Shown here piece by piece: positions 1-5,849 of a DNA stretch of 6,041 bases. Origin of the DNA: an uncultured Clostridia bacterium (lineage in GTDB: Bacteria > Bacillota > Clostridia > Oscillospirales > Acutalibacteraceae); NCBI GenBank assembly GCA_945227095.1, contig CALYOC010000051.1, forward strand, positions 1 through 6,041. The letters are read 5' to 3'. A model generated the notes under the pieces. That model was not told the origin of the DNA. It worked only from the letters and a program-made list of their open reading frames with translations, and ran no database searches. Position 1 is the stretch's first letter. Each line of letters opens with the position of its first letter. The position numbers and the translations under genes were made by a program.

Positions 1-1225
1 CCATGGACGGATTTTCCAGCATAGGACAAGGTATTAATTGGTTATCATTAAACGGCTGATTGGGATAATAAGCCCGAAACAGAGGACTTTTGAGCGCGTC
101 GAGAATGCTCTTTTCGCGGATATTGGAGTCGCTGTAATGAATGAACACGCACGGCTCCATATCTCCGGCAGAATTTATATGGAAATAATTTCGTCCGCCC
201 GCTATACAGCCGCCGACAAACTCTCCGTCATTTTGGAAATCCATTAGGAACATCGGCTTTCCGCCCTTCGACGTTCTCATTTCTCTGATTCGGTGGTATA
301 TCTTCTCCCTCTGCGACGGTGTTAAAAGCATTTCCTTATCCGCTCCCGTGCCGACCGGCATATAGTGGAAGTACATTCCGAAGCGCACTCCGCTCTCTAT
401 CATATCATCCAAAAATTCATCGGATACAACGGTGTCGAGATTCTGTCGCGTGTAGCATACGGAAATTCCGAAAAGACACTTTTGCTCCTTGAGCAACGCC
501 ATGGCATTCCTCGCCCTTTGGTAAACTCCGTTTCCGCGGCGGGCGTCCGTTGTGTCGATATTTCCCTCAATGCTTATAGCGAGAATGAGGTTTCCGACCT
601 CCTTTAATCGCTTGGCAAATTCCTCGTCAACAAGAGTTCCGTTTGTAAACGCAAGGAATACGCAGTCCTGATTCTCCTCGGCGAGAGTTAAAATATCCTG
701 CTTGCGCATAAGCGGCTCTCCGCCGGTCATCAAGTACATATGTGTTCCGAGCTGCTTGCCCTGAGCGACTATTGAGCGCATTTCGTCCATACTGAGATTG
801 AGTTTTCTGTCATACTCGGCGCTCCAACAGCCCTTGCACTTAAGGTTACAGGAACTTGTGGGGTCAAACAGAATAAGAAAAGGTATGTTGCAGCCGTACT
901 TTTCCCTGTTAGTGCGAACCTCCTTTGTGCCATATACCGCTCCGTGCAAACCGAAGGCGAGCAACGATTTTTTAATCACATTGTGGTCAACCTCATCTAA
1001 AAGGCGCATAGTAAATTTATGCCAGGTGTTGTCCTTATCCGAAGCGAGGTTCACCATTCCCTTATAGGCATTTTCGGGGAATGTGTCGCCTGCGAGCTTT
1101 TTGGCTATACGCGCCATTTTAAGCAGGTTTTTCTCCGGGTTCTTTTCCACATAGCGAAGTGCCCTGTCAATTATAACGGAAGCTCCCTTGTGGGCAATCT
1201 TATGATTTGTAACTGTGTTTGCCAT
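1..1225 (-). CDS. Radical SAM protein with SPASM-type C-terminal cysteines (3' end missing at window edge)
   Basis: A continuous minus-strand reading frame of 408 codons starts at the ATG at 1225-1223 and runs off the left edge without a stop. The start is supported by AAGGAG five bases upstream. Residues 1-115 form a charged, mostly helical N-terminal part. Residues 126-133 read CNLKCKGC, the CxxxCxxC motif whose three cysteines hold the [4Fe-4S] cluster that cleaves S-adenosylmethionine. TGGEP at 167-171 is the family's SAM-binding GGE motif. The C-terminal part has C340, C359 (in GDMEPC) and C400 (in IPCPML), the spacing expected of a SPASM/twitch region carrying extra Fe-S clusters; further cysteines probably lie beyond the edge. 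Family members of this type are usually around 440-480 residues, so perhaps 30-70 are missing. SPASM enzymes often modify peptides or proteins, but no precursor peptide is seen here and the substrate is unknown. It follows the membrane-protein gene by 16 bases, so it is probably cotranscribed. Confidence 0.92.
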   Translation of the reverse strand, partial: MANTVTNHKIAHKGASVIIDRALRYVEKNPEKNLLKMARIAKKLAGDTFPENAYKGMVNLASDKDNTWHKFTMRLLDEVDHNVIKKSLLAFGLHGAVYGTKEVRTNREKYGCNIPFLILFDPTSSCNLKCKGCWSAEYDRKLNLSMDEMRSIVAQGKQLGTHMYLMTGGEPLMRKQDILTLAEENQDCVFLAFTNGTLVDEEFAKRLKEVGNLILAISIEGNIDTTDARRGNGVYQRARNAMALLKEQKCLFGISVCYTRQNLDTVVSDEFLDDMIESGVRFGMYFHYMPVGTGADKEMLLTPSQREKIYHRIREMRTSKGGKPMFLMDFQNDGEFVGGCIAGGRNYFHINSAGDMEPCVFIHYSDSNIREKSILDALKSPLFRAYYPNQPFNDNQLIPCPMLENPSM

Positions 1226-1230
1226 AACCT

Positions 1231-1236
1231 CTCCTT
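1231..1236 (-). promoter_or_regulatory. Ribosome binding site of the radical SAM gene
   Basis: AAGGAG on the minus strand, five bases before the ATG at 1225. It lies inside the 16-base gap after the membrane-protein stop codon, so the gene needs no promoter of its own and fixes the chosen start. Confidence 0.8.
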
Positions 1237-1241
1237 GAGAA

Positions 1242-1805
1242 TCACTTTAAAGTATTATCAAACTCGTCTTCTTCACGAGTTTGTGCATTATATTTTTTAA
1301 CGCTTCTCTCCCCGACAAAAAACGAGAGGGCGAAAATCACTGCAAATGTCACCGCGAAATCAATAGCAAAATTCGCAATAAGGGTTGCAGATACGGAGGA
1401 TAAATCAACTACCTTAGTAAAAGTATAGGCAGGTGATAACTTCATTAAACATACATTTAATCCGCTGAGCACCGCCGCGTCCAAGGCTCCCTCGAGCAGA
1501 TAGCTTGAAATTCTCTTTTTGACATCTTTTTTACTCCTGCCCGCCGGCAAAACCCTTCCGCTGAGCGACTTGGGAAGGTCGATGTCCTTGTGCCTGCCCT
1601 GCAAAAATAAGAACAGAACGCATGAGCCGAACAGAATTACAAGCTCCTCGGTGATTGTGTCCGCACCGTACTTAAATGCCTTATACACCGCGTAAAGCAA
1701 CACTCCGAGCCAAATTATACAAAGCGTGATAAGGGCGGCGTTTGACGTGTTTTGCTTTGTGCGCTCGTCACTTGTCACAAATGTGTTTTTCTCATTTTTA
1801 CTCAT
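1242..1805 (-). CDS. Small integral membrane protein, probably four helices, unknown function
   Basis: This 187-residue protein has a polar N-terminus with a DER motif at residues 13-15, then hydrophobic segments at about 23-42, 53-69, 104-123 and 139-165, and a highly charged C-terminal tail. A basic stretch (about 84-99, rich in Lys and Arg) separates the second and third segments and is probably cytoplasmic. The start ATG at 1805 has GGGAGG nine bases upstream, inside the preceding regulator gene, and the two genes overlap by 8 bases (1798-1805), so translation is probably coupled. Small XRE regulators followed by a short DER-starting membrane protein of unknown function (DUF6773-like) are a common arrangement in Firmicutes; I recognise the layout but cannot confirm family membership by eye. 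No catalytic residues, ABC-type motifs or toxin signature are visible. It may be the regulator's partner in a membrane-sensing or stress role, which is inference only. Confidence 0.88.
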   Translation of the reverse strand: MSKNEKNTFVTSDERTKQNTSNAALITLCIIWLGVLLYAVYKAFKYGADTITEELVILFGSCVLFLFLQGRHKDIDLPKSLSGRVLPAGRSKKDVKKRISSYLLEGALDAAVLSGLNVCLMKLSPAYTFTKVVDLSSVSATLIANFAIDFAVTFAVIFALSFFVGERSVKKYNAQTREEDEFDNTLK

Positions 1806-2004
1806 TGTTGTCCGCCTCCCAGAAAATATCGTTTAATGTCACGCCCAGCGCTCTGCAAATCTGCCTGCAAAGGTTCAGAGAAGGATTGTATTTTCCCGAT
1901 TCAATCATAAGTATCGTCTGCCGGGTGGCACCTACCTGAAGTGCGAGCTGCTCCTGCGACATATCCTTGGCTACGCGCGCCAATTTCATTTTGATATTCT
2001 TCAT
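1798..2004 (-). CDS. XRE/Cro-family helix-turn-helix transcriptional regulator
   Basis: A 68-residue single-domain DNA-binding protein. Residues 16-25 (SQEQLALQVG) form the first helix of the helix-turn-helix, ATRQTILMIESG at 26-37 holds the turn and recognition helix, and the conserved tail NPSLNLCRQICRALGVTLND follows, ending in IF at 60-61. This is the pattern of the short Firmicutes regulators of about 65-75 residues. The same frame stays open up to an ATG at 2130, but that extension has no regulator character and runs through a strong hairpin. The start at 2004 has GAGAGG ten bases upstream and begins where family members normally begin. The protein lacks any ligand or sensor domain, so it is probably a constitutive DNA binder whose activity depends on a partner. 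It heads an operon with the membrane protein and radical SAM gene, and probably binds the repeats around its own promoter at 2157-2214. Confidence 0.92.
   Translation of the reverse strand: MKNIKMKLARVAKDMSQEQLALQVGATRQTILMIESGKYNPSLNLCRQICRALGVTLNDIFWEADNNE
1815..1820 (-). promoter_or_regulatory. Ribosome binding site of the membrane-protein gene, inside the regulator gene
   Basis: GGGAGG on the minus strand, nine bases before the ATG at 1805. It lies within the last codons of the XRE gene, consistent with translational coupling of the two genes. Confidence 0.7.
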
Positions 2005-2014
2005 AAAGGATTTA

Positions 2015-2020
2015 CCTCTC
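2015..2020 (-). promoter_or_regulatory. Ribosome binding site deciding the regulator start
   Basis: GAGAGG on the minus strand, ten bases before the ATG at 2004. It favours the 68-residue form of the regulator over the 110-residue extension starting at 2130. The next in-frame Met (1989) would be about 25 bases from this site, too far. Confidence 0.6.
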
Positions 2021-2033
2021 AATTGATGCAACG

Positions 2034-2058
2034 GCCCTGAAATCGGTGATTTCAGGGC
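2034..2058 (-). other. Perfect 11-bp hairpin in the regulator's leader
   Basis: GCCCTGAAATC at 2034-2044 and GATTTCAGGGC at 2048-2058 are perfect reverse complements around a three-base loop. The element lies about 30 bases before the regulator start and leaves the Shine-Dalgarno sequence unpaired. Neither side is followed by a T-tract, so it is not a standard intrinsic terminator. In the transcript it could stabilise the mRNA, or take part in attenuation or protein binding. It is strand-symmetric; the strand given follows the only gene whose transcript should contain it. Confidence 0.7.
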
Positions 2059-2085
2059 TGCGCAAAGGAAAAAATCATGAAAATT

Positions 2086-2114
2086 TCTATAACAAGAATG
2101 CTTTTGTTCATCAA
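2086..2114 (-). promoter_or_regulatory. Possible second, weaker promoter for the regulator operon
   Basis: On the minus strand TTGATG (2109-2114) and TATAGA (2086-2091) are separated by 17 bases. Each matches the sigma-A consensus at about four of six positions. If used, it would start RNA near 2079 and place the leader hairpin close to the 5' end. The upstream promoter at 2165-2193 is the better candidate. Confidence 0.25.
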
Positions 2115-2156
2115 ATACAACCGAAAACACACAATCTTTTTAATTATTTGTTTTCT

Positions 2157-2214
2157 TGTAATTTATATTACATCTCATATTACAAAATGTCAAGTATTTT
2201 TTACATTTTGTAAT
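2157..2214. promoter_or_regulatory. Operator-like cluster of ATTACA/TGTAAT inverted repeats
   Basis: ATTACAAAATGT (2179-2190) and ACATTTTGTAAT (2203-2214) form a perfect 12-bp inverted repeat with a 12-base spacer. A second, shorter palindrome TGTAAT-N4-ATTACA lies at 2157-2172. The four half-sites bracket the operon promoter: one arm covers the last three bases of the -35 box and most of the spacer, another overlaps the -10 box. The palindrome centres are 32 bases apart, about three helical turns. The likely ligand is the adjacent XRE protein, by analogy with self-repressing small XRE regulators; that is inference. Confidence 0.6.
2165..2193 (-). promoter_or_regulatory. Sigma-A-type promoter of the XRE/membrane/radical SAM operon
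   Basis: The minus strand has a perfect -35 box TTGACA (2188-2193), a 17-base spacer and TAATAT (2165-2170) as -10 box, preceded directly by TG. Transcription would start near 2158, giving a leader of about 150 bases before the regulator. Inverted repeats overlap both boxes, indicating repression or autoregulation. Confidence 0.65.
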
Positions 2215-2233
2215 GTAAATTTTTTGTTAACCG

Positions 2234-2261
2234 AAAAAACAAGCCGTGAATACACGGCTTG
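2234..2261 (-). terminator. Intrinsic terminator of the large secreted-protein gene
   Basis: The minus strand has a 9-bp stem CAAGCCGTG / CACGGCTTG (arms 2253-2261 and 2240-2248) with a four-base loop, followed by six T (2239-2234). It begins about 25 bases after the stop codon at 2286. It also separates this gene from the regulator operon promoter just downstream. Confidence 0.9.
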
Positions 2262-2285
2262 CAAATTGAATATTAAATCGGTTTA

Positions 2286-5200
2286 TCAGTTTGCCTGATA
2301 ATCGGGATTGCACTTTAAAAGCACATTGTTGAGCAAGTAATCCTTCGCCCTGCTGCTTTCGCTCGGTGAATTGTACGCCTTATCGGCAACCCAATAGACA
2401 TTCCTCGAATTTACAAAATCATCATAAACCGTGAAGGTCTGACCGCAGAAGGTGTATGTTATATATCCCCTCGCGGCACGGCTGCTGCACATTTTAGCGA
2501 CAGAGTTAAGCCCTGTGACAACGAGATTAAACTCGATGTAATAGGCGTCCGAGGAAGCATTTATCTGCTCCAAAGTGTCATACGGCAGAGAGTTTTTCGA
2601 GCTGTCATAAACCGTAAAGTTGTTGAGCTCGGTGAAGTTTTTCCACTTCTCGTCGGAATTTACCGCTTTGTAATTTGAATACGATACTCCTGCCAGAACA
2701 ACGCCGGAGTCAAAGACTAAATTTTCCTTGACCGCCGCGGGAACGGTATCGTCATTTCCCTCACTCTGCGCGGAGGGATTTCCGAACACCGCCGAGTCTT
2801 CAAGTGAGAGCTGTGAAGCGGAGGTATATATCATACCGAAATCGATAATATGTGCACCCTGCGGAATTTCCATAAAAGAATTAAAGCGCAAGCCCTGCTC
2901 AATATCCTCACCCGACGGCGAGACACCTATCGTTCTGACGGAGCTTCCTGCGCAGAAAATGCTCGGAGCCGGAACAGCGGTCTTTAAAAACTCATCTCCC
3001 GGTACGGCGCCCTGCCGAGAGTCGGAAACCGCATTGACTATATTCGGACAATTAGAGCAGAGGAAATAAACTCCACCGGGACAATTATCTGCCGGGGCGT
3101 CCGAAGCCACGCTGAAATTGTGAGCGGTGATTGCCGGAGTCGGCAATGCTTCAAACGCCTGCTGCGCGTCAGCTTGAGTCACATCGGCTCTGCCGGCAAT
3201 AAGAATTTCGAAATCGCTTACGGCCTCGGAAATTTCTTTGCCGAAGCAGTATGCCGCCGGAGAGTCCAAAACCGACGCATACTCACTCTTGTACTGCGAA
3301 AAAGCCTCAGCCTGCGAATCGGTCAACGCCGCTTGAAGCAGGCTCTCGCACTGATTTATCCTATCGACCGCGGCGTCAATAACGCCCTGATTGTTAAAGG
3401 TAAGCTTTAATGAATTATTATAGCAGCCGCTCATAAAATCGGAGACCGCGTTGTCAAATGCCGCATCGTACAGATTAAACGATGAAACGGTATATTCACC
3501 CGATGAATTATTCTTCCTCGAAGCTACCGCCGCGTCAAACGCGGAGTAATCGGCGTCCTTGGCGGTGTAGTAGATATTCACCTGCGCCTCACCCGATATA
3601 TCGCTGAGAGTGACCTCGGAAAGCGCAGTCATATCAATACTTTTATCCGCAAAGTCGGAATAATACTCTGGGATAAAGGTACATCCCGTCGCAGTATATA
3701 TGCCGGCGGTCGGCAAGGTGTCGTCCGCCGCCAGTTCTCCGACTGTGAACGAGGAATTGACTACCTGTGTATATTCATCAATCACTCCGGCAGAATCGGC
3801 ATTTACTCCGTTGAGAATATGATGAACCGTGATATCATACGAAACAAAGGTCAAGCCGTTATACGCAGTTTGAAGTGCGCTCTGTGCCGAGTCAATGTCC
3901 TCTTGGGTGTTATCGACCGCATCGATTGCCGCCTGTGCCGCAGTGTATGCCTCCGAGAAAACCTGATAGGACGAAGATGTGTACTTGGCTGAGTTTTCAT
4001 AATCCGCACTTACTCTGTCCATAAGCGCTTGCAGCTGTGATGTATCCACCGTCCAATAGTACATCATAAAGTAATACCTTGATGTTTTGGAAACTGCCTG
4101 CGCGGTGTTTACTGTATATCTGTTATAAGTATTGCCGCCGAGATAAGTCGAGTTTCCGCTCGTCCTCTTTGACGGAGTCGCCGTTGCCGACGAGGTGTAG
4201 TTTGTGTAAGCGTATGTGTAAATCACATCTGTGCCGTAGTCGCCCGAATATATTGTATCAATCTGCGTGTACTGTGCATAGCTGTTGTCCGCACTCTTAT
4301 AATCATTCGCCGCAGTGTCCAGAGCGGTTTGATTGCTGTCGAGTGTGCTCTGCGTGACCTGTGCCTGCGCCGCGCTCAAGCAAGCGTTATAAAGCGCCTT
4401 TTTAAGATTTGTGGATATTGTGGAGGTGCAGGAGCCTGAACTTCTCAAACCGAGCTTGTTGGCATTGTTTATAGATGTGGAAATATTTGTCTTATTATAC
4501 ACATATAAGGTGAGAGTCGATGTGTTATTACACCACTGCCTGTTGCCGAAGCCTTTGTATGTTCCGACAGTCCACTCCTGCTTGAGGGTGTATGTTCCAC
4601 CGGCAGAAGGGGTGTTTCCCAAAAGCTTGAGAGTTACATACGCCTTTCCGTCCCCGGAGCCTGAGTTGCCGAAGTCGCTGTAATAGTTACTGTAATTTGA
4701 AGCGAAATTGGTAGTCTTGCTGTAAGAGGTGCCGGATGTCGCCGCCGTGCTCTCACTGTTGGAATTAAAGGTTTTTGTTGTGGCAAGACTTGTGTTCGAC
4801 GAGGCGGTTGTATTCTGATAATACATCGACGCTCCGGAAACCGCCGAGCCCGAAATAGTCGCCTTGACAGACCAGATTTCGATTTTGTTGTCATATGCGC
4901 CGGCAATTTTAGTTTGAACATAGTAAGAGGAATAGGAAGTGCCGGAGGGAATATAGAGCGCACCCGTATTTGTCGAAGTGGCGGTGCCGCCCTTTGTTGT
5001 GGTGGACGCGTCGCTTCCGCCCCATGTGCCCGAAGCATTTTTACCGCTGAGGGTGTATGAAGCATGCGCCTGATACCATGTGCCGCTTGTGTTGAGTCCG
5101 GCTCCGGTCGCCTTTGAAGTTGAAGTGCCGCTCAATGAAGCAACCGTTGTGGGAGTCTGTCCTACGCCGACGTACGCCTGGCAGTTTGCAGAACTTGAGC

Positions 5201-5669
5201 CGTCGGTTTGAGCGTTTTTATAAGTTATCTGCGCGCAATATACCTCGCCCGCGTTTATTGTTTGGTTTGTGCCGAGATTGTAAGTAATGCTCGTCGAGCC
5301 TCCCGCCGAAACAGGAGAGGTCGGGAGTGTCGCCGTAAGCACCGAGCTTGAAGTCAGCGAGCCTGTGCTTGAAACCTTATACCACGCTACGGCTGTTATC
5401 TCGACTTTGTATGAACCCTTATTGTAAAAATAAAGGCCGGGCTTTGTGGTTATTGAAGTTGCCGACGCGCCGCCGATGAGGATTCCGCAGGTTGTTTTGC
5501 TCAGCGAAAAATACGCATAACAGCCGTTGGCTGTGTAGTCATTCGCAGTTTCACGCACGCCGAGAGACACCGTCTGCGCCCCCGCGCCGACAGTGCTGAA
5601 TACGATACAGGAAAATACCATTACCGCGCTCATTATAAAGCTTAACGCCTTTCTGAAATAAGTTTTCAT
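2286..5669 (-). CDS. Large secreted multidomain surface protein with FIVAR-like and MucBP-like modules
   Basis: The 1127-residue product starts with a signal peptide: K2, R6, K7, a hydrophobic core at 8-27, and a cleavage site after AGA (about residue 31). The ATG at 5669 has GGAGG four bases upstream. Residues 32-395 are rich in Ser, Thr, Gly and Tyr and look like beta domains. Helical segments resembling FIVAR modules (an Ala-rich helix pair ending in an ALxxAxxxL pattern) lie at about 396-458, 545-606 (clearest), 704-782 and, short, 783-843. Residues 608-702 resemble a MucBP-like module, opening with YDITVHHILNG and closing with VNIYYTA. A Cys/His motif occupies 850-874. The last 238 residues are beta-type and include ARGYITYTF near 1066-1074. 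No LPxTG, C-terminal membrane helix, S-layer repeat or dockerin is visible. FIVAR and MucBP modules occur in carbohydrate- or host-binding surface proteins, so an adhesive role is plausible. No catalytic motif was recognised. It has its own promoter region and terminator, so it is probably monocistronic. Confidence 0.93.
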   Translation of the reverse strand: MKTYFRKALSFIMSAVMVFSCIVFSTVGAGAQTVSLGVRETANDYTANGCYAYFSLSKTTCGILIGGASATSITTKPGLYFYNKGSYKVEITAVAWYKVSSTGSLTSSSVLTATLPTSPVSAGGSTSITYNLGTNQTINAGEVYCAQITYKNAQTDGSSSANCQAYVGVGQTPTTVASLSGTSTSKATGAGLNTSGTWYQAHASYTLSGKNASGTWGGSDASTTTKGGTATSTNTGALYIPSGTSYSSYYVQTKIAGAYDNKIEIWSVKATISGSAVSGASMYYQNTTASSNTSLATTKTFNSNSESTAATSGTSYSKTTNFASNYSNYYSDFGNSGSGDGKAYVTLKLLGNTPSAGGTYTLKQEWTVGTYKGFGNRQWCNNTSTLTLYVYNKTNISTSINNANKLGLRSSGSCTSTISTNLKKALYNACLSAAQAQVTQSTLDSNQTALDTAANDYKSADNSYAQYTQIDTIYSGDYGTDVIYTYAYTNYTSSATATPSKRTSGNSTYLGGNTYNRYTVNTAQAVSKTSRYYFMMYYWTVDTSQLQALMDRVSADYENSAKYTSSSYQVFSEAYTAAQAAIDAVDNTQEDIDSAQSALQTAYNGLTFVSYDITVHHILNGVNADSAGVIDEYTQVVNSSFTVGELAADDTLPTAGIYTATGCTFIPEYYSDFADKSIDMTALSEVTLSDISGEAQVNIYYTAKDADYSAFDAAVASRKNNSSGEYTVSSFNLYDAAFDNAVSDFMSGCYNNSLKLTFNNQGVIDAAVDRINQCESLLQAALTDSQAEAFSQYKSEYASVLDSPAAYCFGKEISEAVSDFEILIAGRADVTQADAQQAFEALPTPAITAHNFSVASDAPADNCPGGVYFLCSNCPNIVNAVSDSRQGAVPGDEFLKTAVPAPSIFCAGSSVRTIGVSPSGEDIEQGLRFNSFMEIPQGAHIIDFGMIYTSASQLSLEDSAVFGNPSAQSEGNDDTVPAAVKENLVFDSGVVLAGVSYSNYKAVNSDEKWKNFTELNNFTVYDSSKNSLPYDTLEQINASSDAYYIEFNLVVTGLNSVAKMCSSRAARGYITYTFCGQTFTVYDDFVNSRNVYWVADKAYNSPSESSRAKDYLLNNVLLKCNPDYQAN

Positions 5670-5673
5670 AAAC

Positions 5674-5678
5674 CCTCC
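5674..5678 (-). promoter_or_regulatory. Ribosome binding site of the secreted-protein gene
   Basis: GGAGG on the minus strand, four bases before the ATG at 5669. The spacing is slightly short, but the encoded N-terminus is an ideal signal peptide, so the start is secure. Confidence 0.75.
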
Positions 5679-5712
5679 GAAATTTACACGAATATATAAT
5701 TATACATTTTAT

Positions 5713-5741
5713 ATTATATTATATATTTTTAAGATTTTCTA
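5713..5741 (-). promoter_or_regulatory. Probable promoter of the secreted-protein gene in an AT-rich stretch
   Basis: On the minus strand a perfect TATAAT (5713-5718) lies 17 bases after TAGAAA (5736-5741), which matches the -35 consensus at four of six positions. Transcription would start near 5706, giving a leader of roughly 35 bases. Two further TATAAT copies (5699-5704 and 5718-5723) lie in the same stretch, so the exact -10 box is uncertain. Confidence 0.4.
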
Positions 5742-5806
5742 TTGATAAATAAGAAAAAAAAGCAAGTTCTATTTGTAATAATTGCCCAACACGATATTCG
5801 GACAGC

Positions 5807-5835
5807 AAAAAAGCGAGTGGAATCCACTCGCTTTT
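5807..5835 (-). terminator. Intrinsic terminator of the aminotransferase gene
   Basis: GCGAGTGG (5813-5820) and CCACTCGC (5824-5831) form a perfect 8-bp GC-rich stem with a three-base loop, extended by A/T pairs. On the minus strand it is followed by six T (5812-5807). It begins 14 bases after the aminotransferase stop codon. On the plus strand only four T follow and no plus-strand gene precedes it. Confidence 0.9.
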
Positions 5836-5849
5836 GATATGCTTTATTA

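Noticed and set aside
38..1300. Several plus-strand open frames of 69-93 codons across the left third
   Set aside because: They lie antisense to the radical SAM and membrane-protein genes, have no ribosome binding sites or recognisable domains, and the minus-strand frame carries clear family motifs.
1242..2004. Toxin-antitoxin reading of the XRE/membrane pair
   Set aside because: The membrane protein, at 187 residues with four helices, is larger than known membrane toxins of such pairs and shows no toxin motif; nothing in the sequence supports it beyond gene overlap.
2034..2058. Leader hairpin as an intrinsic terminator
   Set aside because: No T-tract follows the stem on either strand.
2005..2130. 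N-terminal extension of the XRE regulator to an ATG at 2130
   Set aside because: The extension translates the leader hairpin, has no homology character, and the ATG at 2004 has the ribosome binding site and the family's usual beginning.
2077..2298. Plus-strand 73-codon frame over the intergenic region
   Set aside because: It runs through the operator, promoter and terminator, is AT-rich and hydrophobic only by composition, and has no convincing start signal.
4634..5065. Minus-strand 143-codon Arg/Pro-rich frame
   Set aside because: It is a shifted-frame reading of the Ser/Thr-rich part of the secreted protein, as its odd composition shows.
5607..5609. Possible lipoprotein cysteine at residue 21 of the secreted protein
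   Set aside because: The preceding VFS does not fit a lipobox well, and the hydrophobic core continues to a better signal-peptidase I site after AGA at residues 29-31.
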